Origin: Tyto alba
Lineage: Eukaryota > Chordata > Aves > Strigiformes > Tytonidae
Direction: 5' to 3'
NCBI RefSeq assembly: GCF_018691265.1
Contig: NW_024881329.1
Span: 2,976,001-3,040,000, forward strand
DNA: 64,000 nucleotides
The notes beneath the pieces are model-generated. The model was not told the origin of the DNA, searched no databases, and saw only the letters and a list, made by a program, of their open reading frames with translations. This document shows positions 1-10,922 of this stretch, in pieces. How positions within the stretch are numbered: the first letter of the stretch is position 1; every line of letters starts with the position of its first letter. The translations under genes were made by a program, and so were the position numbers.

Positions 1-800
1 TTAAGTGCTGACTTCATTTTTTTCCTGCTCTCCTGTGGGAACACAGTTAAGCAACCCTCAAACCCTCTGAAAATCCCATGTTACTGTAGTGCTTGTAGCA
101 GCTGAACTGAGCCCCGAACTCGGGGGAGTTGTAGGAAGCAGCAGTACAGACCCGGCCACAGCCACTGCCCCAGCAGGGAGCTGTGTGTGCCCGCTCAGGC
201 AACCGAGGCACAAAGCAACACCGAGGGAAGGAGGAGTCACGTTTGTACGGCTTGAAATTCAAAAGAGAACCGGTAACGTCTGTGATTTATGCATGAGAAA
301 AGACTGAGTAGATTTAGTTGGTCAAACCAACGCGGCACTGGCAGTAGGACGTAGAGCAGGAACTTGGGAAGAAATATTTCAAGACAGACTGACAGTTGTT
401 GCTTCAGCTGGTGGAAATCTCTGCAAGGCCATTGGCCTCACTGGGTTAAGCTAGCTGTAGATCTGACCCCGAGTTAACAATAATCCTGGCTCCAGGTTCC
501 GCTTCTGCACCCCTGTTCTTTCGTTTTGCTGCGTTGTGTGCTCGGCTCAGTTCAGAGCCGCACAGCCGACGCAGCTGCTGGACTGTCAGTTCCAGGGACA
601 GTGGTCGGGTTGTGGCTTAGCTGTCAACTTCAAGCGGAGAACAAAATGGTGTTGCTCAGGGAGAGTTCCCTCAGCAATGTTGCAAAATACGGGATTCACT
701 GTGACTCTTGTTGCGGCTTGTGATACCTGGGAGTTCAGCGTAGTGGCTTGCAGTGTTCCCTTTTGTTCCTGTAATAAACAGTCTCATAAATGAAAGTGGG
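1..800. other. Non-coding flank, possible end of a plus-strand transcript
   Basis: No coding exon is recognisable here. The only organised feature is an AATAAA signal at 773-778 followed by GT-rich sequence, which could end a plus-strand 3' UTR lying in this stretch. In mammals BRSK2 converges on MOB2 from this side. A BRSK2 3' UTR is therefore a reasonable guess from synteny, but nothing in the sequence itself identifies BRSK2. Confidence 0.3.
773..778 (+). terminator. Candidate poly(A) signal AATAAA
   Basis: A canonical AATAAA is followed about 15 nt later by CATA and then by a GT-rich stretch (AAAGTGGGCTTG). This spacing is typical of a cleavage site with a downstream element. No plus-strand coding exon can be tied to it within the window, so the transcript it would serve is unknown. 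Confidence 0.35.
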
Positions 801-3340
801 CTTGCTTTAAACCACTGAACTCAGCCCAGTTTATGTGATGGTTTACCCTGAGCATTTTACATTGGAGAAGAATGAAAACTTTTAGAGAAGTTCTTAGTTT
901 AAGTGCAGTTTTAATTAAGTTTGACGCACTGTCCCTAGATTTTAATCATGTTGCTAGCATGTGGGAGCTTGGTTTTGGTTAGTGACCCAACCAAGGGACG
1001 GGTACAGCCATTTATTTAAAACAAAATAGTTCTAAGTAGTTCTGCCAGATACGTTTGGAAGTATGTGGGCTGCGGGCTCATACAGAGACGTGAAAGCAGA
1101 TACAACCCTGATCTCCAATTTCAGTGGAGTTGTAGTGCAAATGTGCTTTAGAAAAAGGGAAGGAAGAGGAGAAAGGCTGACAGCGTCTGTGAGTCAGAAC
1201 GAAGGGGACTGCTGCCAAACGATCTCATTTGGGAAAGGGGGACGGAGAGCTTTTGTCTCCTGAAGTTGTACTGTCCTGTAGTGGAAAGGGCCCGTTACTG
1301 CTGAGCCGTGGGGGTGGTTCGTGCTTGGCCTCTTTGGCTCGCCCCAGGCTGTGTTCACCTGCAGTTTCTGCTTGCACTTGCCTGCTCCGTCCCCGGGGGA
1401 GATGGGCTGCAGTAGGATGGAGTCAGCCAGAACCTGCGGCTCAAGGCTGGCCGTGCCCAGCGTGGAGGGTTATCGCAACCCCTGAGGTGTGAGTGGTCAT
1501 GGGCAGAACCAAGTGTCATCACGCCCCTTGAAAGTGTGTTTTGCATGTTACTAGTGTGTTTTGCATGAAGATAAATTTCCCAGTCTTCCTCTTGCTTCCA
1601 CAGCTGCTGCTGCTTCACTCTCCACAAGAGAGGGGTGGAGAAACAAGATGAACGTCGTAGAGTGCAAAAATCCCGTAGAGAGGCAGAATATGGTGTCACC
1701 CATTAGATGTTACGGGAAGCAGCTGGAGCTGAGTTGTGCTGCAGCACAACTGCCTTTTCTCTTTGCTTCCTAAAAACTTTTCCAAGCTGTATCATGCACC
1801 TGCTGTCAGTTGTGCTGTGCAGAGTCAGGGGAGGATGAAAGAGAGGTGTGGATATGCCTCTCTAGCCTGTGCAGCTTCTACATGGCTTTGCAGAGACATG
1901 ACAGCATTCGGTCTCAGTGCAACAGGGACACAGCTAAACATCAGAGTGTGTTTGCGTGAGGGGAAGGATCACACATAACCTAGCCCTTCTCAAAGGGGAA
2001 GGTCAAGCAGAGCCCACTGCTGCAGGAGCCTGGGCAGATAAATACTGTGGCTTATTATTGAGGCTCATTTCAGTAGCACATGAAAGCTGAGAGTCTGTTC
2101 CATTACGTTCTACAGTAGTGCAGCAGGGGACAGCTTCGTCCGTGTGAGTGTGATAGACAAGGAGAGGTACCTGTTGTTCACACCGTGCAGATTCAGGAAC
2201 TGAGAGGAAGAGCAGTTCAGTGATTCTCTCAGTTGCTTATAGGAACTCTGTGGCCTGGGCTGGAACTTGAATCCAGACCTTAACCTGGCAACGACTCGTT
2301 TCAGTGAGCAGGTCTGCAAACCTCCTCTGTGCCCTGTCCCTAAAACCAGGTTCTTTCATTTCTCAGCACATCACTTTAGAGTAGCTCTTTTCAGATGCAA
2401 ATGCTACATTTCTTTCTTTGATAACGAAAGAAAAGTTGTTGGGCCATTTCTTCTCTCCCTTGTTGGTGTAGCACTAGGATCCAGCACGGTACCTGCAAAC
2501 TGAGAGACCGCAGGGGAAGTCTGGCTCACGCAGACCGTCCTCATCGTGCAAGCAGTGGAACAAGTGCCCACACTTCTGAAGCTAGATTTGTACAACTTGT
2601 GATCTGTGATCAGTTCTGAGCTCCTCTGTCCCTTTGCGTGTGGGGACTCGTATGAGTGTGTGTTCTTGTGCGGGTTCGTTGGCATCTAGTAACGTGGGAG
2701 CACAGATTGCAATTTTTTCCCTCGCGCAAGAAACCTAAGGGTTCATTTCTAGGTGTTCTCTCCCCTCCAGTGGTTGCTTGTTTCTGCGAAACTTGTAAAA
2801 ATTTTCTAATTGCATTGAAACCGATTGAAATCAGCCGGCAGCTCAAAAATTTGGAGTAGGCAAGAAAAAGGACAGGCAGATGGAGCCTTGCGTAAGCTTT
2901 CCTGATTTTTGGATATCTGGCTTTCAAAAAAGGCTGTATTTTCATTTCACGGGCCAGAAGTCTTTCACTGCAAAATAAAACAATGCTTTTATGAACCACC
3001 TGAGCTATGTATCCAAGGAGCACCTGGATCAGAAATGAATGTTAATCCAGTAATAACAGGTAATCAAACTGTTACAATGGGTTTTTTAATCTTTCTTCTC
3101 CAGATATAGTTTCGCTTTTTGCCTTCATCAGGGAGATTATAATGAAGCACAGCGGGCTTCTAATTCAGTCAAAATCCCTTGATGGATTGGAGTATTTGTT
3201 GTGCTTTCACATTTAAGCAGTGGTTACACCACGAGATTAACTTCATTCAGAGGGTTGCCACCCTGTTACTCAGTTCAGCCTGCTGGCTTGACGTAGGCAG
3301 AAGAAAGGTGGTTCCAGGGTACGTGATCTCCACAGTGGTC
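801..3340. other. Intergenic sequence, no gene seen
   Basis: I see no exon with convincing splice sites or recognisable protein. Short open frames occur on both strands, but they are interrupted, lack family signatures and often lack an ATG. A 15-bp direct repeat (AGTGTGTTTTGCATG) occurs at 1533-1547 and 1553-1567. Confidence 0.5.
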
Positions 3341-3972
3341 CTCGGACGTCCGTGTGGCAGGGCCAGCTTTGTGAAGCTGCCAAACGAGCTCTCAGCCAGG
3401 CACCGATGAGCGTCCACAAAACCAGCACCGAGGTCCTGTCCGGCCCTAACAGCACCCGCAGGCTCCCGGCAGTTCTGCTTTTCCCCCCTCAGCACAAACA
3501 GGGCGATGAGCCCCTGAGTGGCAAGGAGCAGGTACAGCCCACCCGGGGCTGCGCTGCTGGGAAGGTCTGCAAGCTGCACGGTCCCTCCTCAGCGGCTCTG
3601 CTTGAGCTGCCTCGTCCGCACGCGCGGCGCAGCACCGTTCCCTTCCGCCAAGTAGCCCCGTACTTGCTCAACAAGGAGGTTCAGACTCAGCCCTGCTTGG
3701 TTTGGAGCGGGGCAGGTACTGCCCGTTTCCCGAGCATCTCCTGTTCTTCCCTGCAGCAAGCTCCAAGTGTGGCTTTTGACCATCGTCACCGCAGGCAGTG
3801 GGGAATCGGTGGCTGGCGGTGCAGGATACAGACACGTGCCCCGTCCCTCCGCGCTGAACATCCGTTGCAGAGGTGCCTGCGAGGGCGAGGCCGTGCGATT
3901 CAGGTGACACTGTGCAGTCTCCTGGTGCCTCGGTGCCAAGCTTTGTGTGGCCTTGAACTGATCTGGCTTTAA
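3341..3972. other. GC-rich block with long open frames on both strands
   Basis: This block is clearly richer in G+C and CpG than its surroundings. It stays open for about 206 codons on the plus strand from a GTG at 3352 (first ATG at 3406) and for about 110-116 codons in two minus-strand frames. The translated proteins show no recognisable domain and are rich in R, P, S and L, as expected of random GC-rich DNA. It may be a non-coding exon or a CpG islet. I do not call a gene here. Confidence 0.35.
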
Positions 3973-6900
3973 GCCCTGACCTCAGGTAGTGGCTTTGTAG
4001 TTGAAAAGCTCACGTGGAAGGAGCTTTACCTGTCCAGCTGGGAATTGTGTGTCTGCTTTCTTTTGCTCTGTAGATTTCATCAGATTCTTCCCGAGTGTCT
4101 TGGCTTCAAACTGCGATTCCTCTTTGGCAGCAGGATGCCGAGAGATGTTGGTTTGCAGTGCCCGACTACCTTCCTGCTATCTGCTTCCTAATGTCATCCT
4201 CCTGGGAGTGAAAGGAGGGACTCCTGCCCAAACCTTACCGGGTCAGTAGGTGCAAATTCAAGGAAGTATTGCTGCTTTGCTGTTCCGCAGACCGTGAGGG
4301 TCACTGGGTAACAAAGAATGAATTTACAATGATGAATAATATTGAGGTCTCGATGCACATCTCATTTTAAGATTTGCTAGGAACTACCTGTCCTTTCCAC
4401 GTGCCGGGACTGTGATGCTGTGATCATAGCACAGCGTCTCTTCTGTAGATTTCATTCAAGTCAGTTTAAGACAGTTTTTGAACTGGTAAGATTATTCAAA
4501 GACATTTATCATTATTATTTGGGCTCTCTTGAAAATGCTCTTAAAAGTAGCTGAAGTTTTCACAGTTCTGCTGCAGTGGGTACAGCTGGTCTTTAGGCAC
4601 AATTTGTCTTCTGCTTCTTGTATTCACTCCTGCTGAGACAGGTTTTATAGCCACAAGGATTCAAATTAACCTTCCTAAATTACTGCCACTCGACAAACCT
4701 GGCTGAAAAGGACACAGAGTTCTTCCTGTCAGAGGTTTTATATAGATTTCAGGTAACTGTAAAAATCTTGGATTATTCAATGGCAGTTTCCACTTCTGTT
4801 CTGGATTTTCCTTTTTAAGCGGAGCCGAGCACAGGGTTCTCCTTATTCATAACAATAAACTCTTTTAATAGGCAGATGTAAGTATTCTGGCTGGCTGCGA
4901 TACCAGTGTCCCTAAATTTGTTATAGAAGACTTTACAAATCAATATATTTTCACCTTGCAAATTAAAATTATCCCTTACATTTAATCATCCAAAACCAGA
5001 CATACTATCTGCCTCTCTGCACTCTGTCAGGACAGAAACAGTAAAGACTCTGGCATTAGCTCACAATACAATTAGACAAAAAACCCCCAGAGGGGCAGAG
5101 AATGGGGATAAATTTCTGTATTAATAGCTATTTCATTGTCTACTAGACTTTATATGAGAGAGTTAGCTCTTCTTCCCAAACTACTCCATAAGCTTTGATG
5201 CTTAGGAACAGCAAGAATATTTCCTGAGATGATTTTGGGAATGAATCCTGCGGAAGTCGGGTTTTTGTTGTTGATACTTGATCAAGCGCAACTAAGAGAG
5301 GGGGGAAAAAGTTATTTAGGGAATCTCACCTGCTTGGAAATAGAACTTTCAGGTATAAGCCTTTCCTGAAAGAATTCAGTCCCTGCAGAAAGCAGCAAAA
5401 CGGGACAGTAACTGCTGTGTGGCCTTAGGGGGTCGAAAGAGCGGGCGGTGCTGGAGACCTGTGCGGCCTCCCTTCTCTGAGGGTTCACCTTCCCTGTACA
5501 CCCGCACCAAAGCCCTTTCGGGGGGAAGCCCGACCACTGCCCTGGTTCGGTGTGATAGTGAAAGGAGAGACTGGTGCCAAGGACCAGTTTGATTTCCTTG
5601 CTTGGGTTTTGTTTTGCAGTCCTCGAGGGCAGTACTTGGGTCAGGGCAGGTGTCTCCTAAGCCTGACCGACGGCAGGTTGAAACGGTGGTTTCGCAGAAG
5701 CCGAAGTCCCCTGTGAGATGGCATTTGACCTTTCTGCAGCCGAGCTGATGTTGCAGAGGGTTGCTCTCCGCTCAGCAGAAAGGCTGTCTAGCCCCGGCTC
5801 TTTCTTTTGAATTATCCCAGAGACCGTTAAAAGGAAGAGGAGTTTTATGTAAGGGACCCCACACCGCTTCACGAGAGAATGTTAACTGGCTGCGCTGGTG
5901 CATGGGGAAGCTTCACAGTATTTTAAGAGCTCTTTTTTTGATATAATGAAAAGAATTAGCAGATGATGACACATAGAGAAGCGTGGCTAATTGTATGTAT
6001 GTATTTATTGATTTATTTGGATAGACAAAGCTCTCGGAGTGTTCTCTCATCATCTGAGTGCTTGGGCACAATTTTGGTTTTCTCTGTCACACGCTAACCT
6101 AACTTTGAGAAGTCTTATTGTTCACGTCAGCTGCCGCAGCCAGAACAGTTCTTGTGTCCATGGAAGGATTGGAGACCCCATTAGCACACCGAGGGGTTTT
6201 GCCAGCTGTTTGGTGTTTTTCTCACTTTGTACCATCAGTTCCACTGGGAATATTGGGGATGGTCTTGTACTGCATGCAGCTATGTCATGTAAAGATACCA
6301 GATCCGTCTTCAGATCCTTCAGGTACACCGAGCTTGTGCTCAGGCACTAGTGTTGCCCCAGCAGCATGGATAACTTCCCCATACCGAAGGCTGTGCTGTG
6401 CCTACTGCCAGCACCCGGGCATTAGAACGAGATTTAAACTGTCTGGTGTTGCCATTTGTGCTACAGACACGAACATGGGATTCATTTGTTTAGTAGATAT
6501 GGACAGAATAGAACAAGCTATTCCTCTGTCCTCGGTTTAGCTAATGGAAGAGTGTTTCTGGATTCGAGTTTTTCTGATAACAGCTGAAATGGTGAGCTAA
6601 GGATTAGCTGGGACAAGTTACAAGACGGATGTGAGCAAGGGCTTGTTTGATGAAGCGTGGCTTTGGATGAGGTCAGCGTACTTAGTAAGCGCTCATAAAG
6701 TTGCCTCGGTCTTTTCTGGGATCGGTTTTGTTTCTGTGATAGTCTTTTCATCTTCTGCTACGGTGCAGGAGCTAATTGTTACCTGCCAGCACCCAACTTT
6801 GGCCCCCAGTCACTTCCAGAAGCACCTTGGTATGTGTGTGTTTGGCCAGAACTGCTGGTACCTCAGCCGGAACACGTCTTTCTCCCTCCTCAGATCTGGT

Positions 6901-8293
6901 CAGAACAGTGTTCCAGAAGAAGCAAGGTCGATTTTCTTAAAATTCTTGGTTACAAAGTTGTGTGTCATTCACATATAAAATGAGTGCGCTCTGTGTGAGC
7001 TCAGACTTGGTAACTTTGCACAGCTCTCAGGCAAGAAATGAACGGCGTAGCTCAGATGTTCCTGGGCTGAAGCAGGAGATGCCTACTGTTTACAGCTTGC
7101 CCCTTCAGGACCTTTCTTAGGGTTGGGCTGAAGCTGGGCCCGTGATCTCTACGCGGCTCCACTGCGGCGGTTTCTCTGTGCGGCTGACGTGGCGGCACTG
7201 TTCCCATGAATGGCCAGAGGTAGCCCGGGGTGTAGGGCACAAGCTGCCAGCCCTGCTGCTTGCTTACCTGCTGCTGGTATTTATTTCACACGGCGTGCAT
7301 GAAAAAATGATTTTCCCCTTGTTTTATGCTTGGATTTCCTAAGGATGCTGCCGCCTCGAAGACTTAGTGATAATGACAAAACAGAGGGGAAAAATGTTTC
7401 AGCGTGCTGGAAAGATTCAGCCCGTTGCTATAAATTTAGGCAACCTCAGCTCTTCACTCGCGTGTCCAGAGCACCAAGTGTCAAGAACAGAATCCTGCAA
7501 AGCATGTGTCTGACCGTTGGCGTTGGTTTCAGGGGAGAGACTTCAGCCCTGCGACAGCTTGTGCTCAGTTCAAGTGTGAGGCCCCAGCGCTGGTCAGGGA
7601 TTTTGCAGTGGCAAATGCAAGGCTGGAGTCTGACAAGGCAAGGCCTGCAGAAGCAGGGGCGGGGGGGCTGTAGAGAGTTCAACAGGTGTCTTCTAACAGT
7701 GATTATTTTTCAGGGGTGTTTTGTGGGTTTTACTTATTTAGCAACCCTTAAACAACGGTACGGTACGTCATGATCTTTAGGGCAAGGGGGGGGTTGAAGG
7801 TAGCATAATTAAGGAGCCTTTTATTCTGACAGCAGTTTAACCAATTTACAAAAACACATTTAAAGCAGCGATATGACAATTTCCTCGGTGTTAGAAGCCC
7901 TAAGCCTGTCTTTCAGCTACAGGGGGATTCAGACTCAGTGCTTAGCATGGCTGGGCAGTGACTTGTTGCAAGTGTAGAAAGCCACTGACAGGGCTTCAGT
8001 GGCATCAGCCAAGTGGAGTTTGAAGACTGAGTGGCACTTCTGTATCCAATGTTACTGCAGCATAATTCAGTAATCACTGAAATACGCTTGGACACCTTGA
8101 GGCTGGGCTGTACAGTAACTTTTACTCCTGACAAGAACATTAGTGTTGGCATTATTTCAGTGTTTTCCTTACTCCCCCTGCTAAACCCAACAAGATAGGC
8201 TGCACTGAAATAGGATTGATTATTTGTGTTCTTGTTAACTGCTTGGAAAATATAAAAAGATTACCCTGCTGGATGAAGCGTCTGTGCTTTCAG
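3973..8293. other. Intergenic sequence, no gene seen
   Basis: Mixed-composition sequence without a recognisable coding exon, RNA gene or interspersed repeat. An AATAAA occurs at 4854-4859, but an A/T-rich hexamer like this is expected by chance and no exon supports it. Confidence 0.45.
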
Positions 8294-8610
8294 GAATATC
8301 AAATGTCGGCAGAGTAAACGCGGGACAGCTGCCATGAACAACAGCAGGCTCTTCCAGAGGTAATGTGGTACTTGACTGTTCTCCTGGTAGCTGAATTCAG
8401 GGTTTGCTGCTTTGCAAACCTCCCCAAATTCCTACAGGGTTCTGGCAGTTCCCCCGGGGGATGCTATGGCACAGCCACCCCTGCGTTTGCTATAGGTATC
8501 GCCGTGTTGTCATCCGAAATGCAAGACCTGCAGCTAAATTGGTTTCTCCAGAGGGAGCTGAACTGCCTCTTGGCCAAGTCAAACCCTTCCCAAATGCGTA
8601 TCACTTCTAA
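8294..8610 (+). other. Candidate exon pair of an unidentified plus-strand gene
   Basis: Two exon-like segments, 8294-8359 and 8496-8610, fit together in one frame. The first follows a TTTCAG acceptor and ends at AG|GTAATG. The second follows TTTGCTATAG and runs open to TAA at 8608-8610. The split codon reads AG|G (Arg), and the joined frame gives 21 full codons, the split Arg and then 36 codons before the stop. The translation is basic around the junction (LFQRYRRVVIRNARPAAK) and ends PFPNAYHF. I do not recognise the family. No upstream exon is convincing and there is no close poly(A) signal, so this could be chance. Confidence 0.22.
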
Positions 8611-8944
8611 ATGGCTGTTCAGAGTCAAGACTGCGAAACGCATTGTTACAAGGAGATCAAAAATTACCAGAAATACTTGGGTTTGGGTGGTTGTTCCTGC
8701 TATTACTTCCTCACCTTGAGCTCCGTGGTACGCCCTCGCTGCGGGCACCGCTGCTCCGGCCGCAGGGTTGGCACTGGACGGGCTCCCAGCAGCGAGGATG
8801 GAGCCGGGAGGGGAATGTTCCTGCCGCCGTGGCAGCCGGAGCCAGAGGCCGTGGAGGGGAAGGCCAAGGGCACCCAGCGAGCCTCCGGGTTCCCAAGGCA
8901 CCCACAGTGGAAACAACCACCCCAGGGCAAGTCTGGGCTCACCA
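8611..8944. other. Intergenic sequence, no gene seen
   Basis: Moderately GC-rich sequence between the exon-like pair and the pyrimidine block. It is open in several frames on both strands, which its base composition explains. No domain or splice structure is recognisable. Confidence 0.45.
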
Positions 8945-9243
8945 AGTCCGAGCTGGTTTTCTCTCACTCGCTCTTTTGCTTCCCTTCTCCTGTGCTTGTG
9001 CCTTTTTGCTCTTTTTTTCTCCCTTTTATGACTTCTTGCTTTTTCACGTGCACATTTGTCTTCCTTTATCTGATGTTGCTCTTGCCCACTTCTTCACAAG
9101 CTTTTTTTCTTGCTTGTGCTTTTTTCTTTTTTTTTTTTTTTCTCCTTGTTGCTTCCCCCCCCCCCCCCCCCCCCCCCCAACTTGCTTGTGCTTTTCCTTC
9201 TTTTTTTCTTTGCACTTGCTCTCCTTTTCTTATCTCCACTGAC
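8945..9243 (+). repeat. Polypyrimidine low-complexity block with T15 and C24 runs
   Basis: The plus strand is almost all C and T for about 300 bp. It contains degenerate repeats of a CTTGTGCTTTTT-like unit, a run of 15 T (9127-9141) and a run of 24 C (9155-9178). The minus strand therefore carries G24. Open frames across this block are compositional artefacts (poly-Phe, poly-Pro). Homopolymer lengths may be affected by sequencing or assembly error. Confidence 0.85.
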
Positions 9244-9573
9244 TTCTTACTACAATTACAGACCTCATTCAGGAAAACCTTCTAGGAATCATGCCAGGTC
9301 AGTTATTAATGATGTATGTACCTCAGGATAGTGACCAAAACCAGTAACAAACAATTCTCAGAGGCTGCCACAGCTTTGAGAGAAGCACAACTGCAAGCAG
9401 AATTTGGCATGTTCCCTGCTGGAAATGCTAACTGCAAGAATTCAGTAGAAACGTGCAGGAAAGAAGGAGTATCACTGTCAGATACAATACGGTATCCAAG
9501 GACAGTGATACAATATTTGCCACAAAATATCCAGGAGCCCAGCGCATTTGCAAATTTCCCTATGTACAAACAG

Positions 9574-9633
9574 GAAACTCTCTCCCTTCCAAGTGTTGCT
9601 TATGAAACTCTCTCCCTTCCAAGTGTTGCTTAT
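9574..9633. repeat. Perfect 30-bp tandem duplication
   Basis: The 30-bp unit starting GAAACTCTCTCCCTTCC occurs twice head to tail, at 9574-9603 and 9604-9633, with no mismatch. It lies about 220 bp beyond the predicted MOB2 cleavage site. Perfect identity suggests a recent duplication, or less likely an assembly artefact. Confidence 0.9.
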
Positions 9634-9849
9634 CTTCGGAGTCCTTACCTTCAGGTTACCTGGGGAGGAGGTTCCCAGCACTACCAGAAAGAGCAAGGAA
9701 TTGATGATGAAATGTAAGATTACAGGGTGGGAGACAAACAATTGCTTATAAAGCTGGTTGACAGCGGGGCCAGCAGCATTCAGTGGTGAAAGGGAAGCTG
9801 GAGGGGTGGAGTCCACTGATTTTTGACACTGCAAACACAGAAACAAAGC
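9634..9849. other. MOB2 downstream flank
   Basis: Sequence just beyond the predicted MOB2 transcript end. On the minus strand the part next to the cleavage site is GT-rich (TTTCTGTGTTTGCAGTGTC), as expected of a downstream cleavage element. No gene is seen. Confidence 0.5.
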
Positions 9850-9870
9850 TTGTGGCTGATAGATTTGTTT

Positions 9871-9876
9871 TTTATT
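9871..9876 (-). terminator. MOB2: MOB2 poly(A) signal AATAAA
   Basis: On the minus strand AATAAA stands about 1.05 kb beyond the MOB2 stop codon. It is followed by CA dinucleotides 14-20 nt away and then GT-rich sequence. It is the only canonical signal I see between the stop codon and this point in the MOB2 sense. Cleavage is expected near 9850-9858. Confidence 0.7.
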
Positions 9877-10354
9877 GTTATAGAACAGATGAACTAAAAT
9901 AAGCCAACAATATAATTTTATGCCAACAGCCATCTTTCTAGCACAGGCGGTGACCGACTCAATGTACCCTTCGCCCCCCTCCCCGGGCCTCTGTTCAGGG
10001 GGAACCAGATGATGGTGGCTCTCGCACGTGGGTTTTGGACTCCAGAGATCTTAGAGATCTTACCCTTTTTTGTTGGTAGAGGTGTGCTGGGAAAAGAGGA
10101 GGCGGGGGAGCAGAGAAAAGAGCATATATGGTGTAGGAGCGATAAGCAGAAAAGGCTTGTGGATCCTCTTGCACATTCACGTGTTGTGACCAGGTAGATG
10201 AGACAACTGGAGAACCGTGCCCTCTTTCACCACGTAGCAAGCCCCTAGTTGCTACTCTAGTCAAGCCAGGAGTTTCTTCCCGTTCCAAGATAAACAAAGG
10301 GCAAGACGCGCTCAAGTGGGGAGTTTTTGGCAGGGTAAGGGGCAGTCTTAAAAC

Positions 10355-10394
10355 CAAACCCAAAACACCACCCCCACCCCCCCCAAAAAACCCC
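10355..10394 (-). other. G-rich segment in the MOB2 3' UTR, possible RNA G-quadruplex
   Basis: In the MOB2 mRNA sense this segment reads GGGG, a U spacer, then G8, U and G5, followed by GGUG and a later GGG. Four or more G tracts with short loops satisfy the usual quadruplex pattern. It lies between the stop codon and the poly(A) signal. Confidence 0.5.
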
Positions 10395-10548
10395 AAACAA
10401 ACCTGCATTTTAAGCCACTTCAGAGTAAAAGTCACTTCTTATAATATAATAGATATTTTTTAAGTGGCAGGACCACCATCCTAGAAAGACAAAGGGCTTG
10501 AACTCAAGACCAAAGAAAGAAAAACAACCAACCAAACAATCAGGAAGG

Positions 10549-10566
10549 AAAAAAAAAAAAAAAAAA
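10549..10566. repeat. A18 homopolymer within an A/C-rich tract
   Basis: A run of 18 A on the plus strand, inside an A-rich stretch extending to about 10615. It is read as U18 in the MOB2 3' UTR. Confidence 0.9.
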
Positions 10567-10922
10567 GGGAAAACAAAAACAACCAAAAAAAAACCCAAAA
10601 CAAAACAAAAAAAAATCCCAACAAGAGTGGCCCCACTCTCAAGCTTGGCTCTTCTCTAAAAACAGCACTCATCATCCATCTGAATAGGTAAAAGGAGGAG
10701 TGGACAGAAAATAAAATAAAATTGGTGCAACTTCTCGCCACGTGGCGCATTAAATCAAAGCTCCATACAGTCCCGTACGACTACACGTCCTGTGGTGGCA
10801 GCATCATTTCTTTCAGCTTTCGTTGCTGCGTATGTCTGTATGCATATCTGAACATATACATACACATACACACGGAATAGATACTAGGGTTTTTAATGTT
10901 AGTTTGGATCCTGCGGGAGGGC

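Larger units (their letters stand above)
9850..10922 (-). other. MOB2: MOB2 3' untranslated region
   Basis: Predicted 3' UTR from the MOB2 stop codon to the poly(A) signal, about 1.07 kb. In the mRNA sense it contains U-rich and GU-rich tracts, including a U18 run (plus-strand A18 at 10549-10566), and a G-rich segment around 10355-10394. Such tracts can bind HuR/ELAV- and CELF-type proteins, but that is inference from composition. The extent depends on the chosen poly(A) signal. Confidence 0.65.

Noticed and set aside
3352..3972. 206-codon plus-strand frame as a protein gene
   Set aside because: It starts at GTG, lies in a GC-rich block that is open on both strands, and the product has no recognisable family or composition typical of a folded protein.
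8643..9331. Frames rich in poly-Phe and poly-Pro near 9.1 kb
   Set aside because: They are translations of the T15 and C24 low-complexity block.
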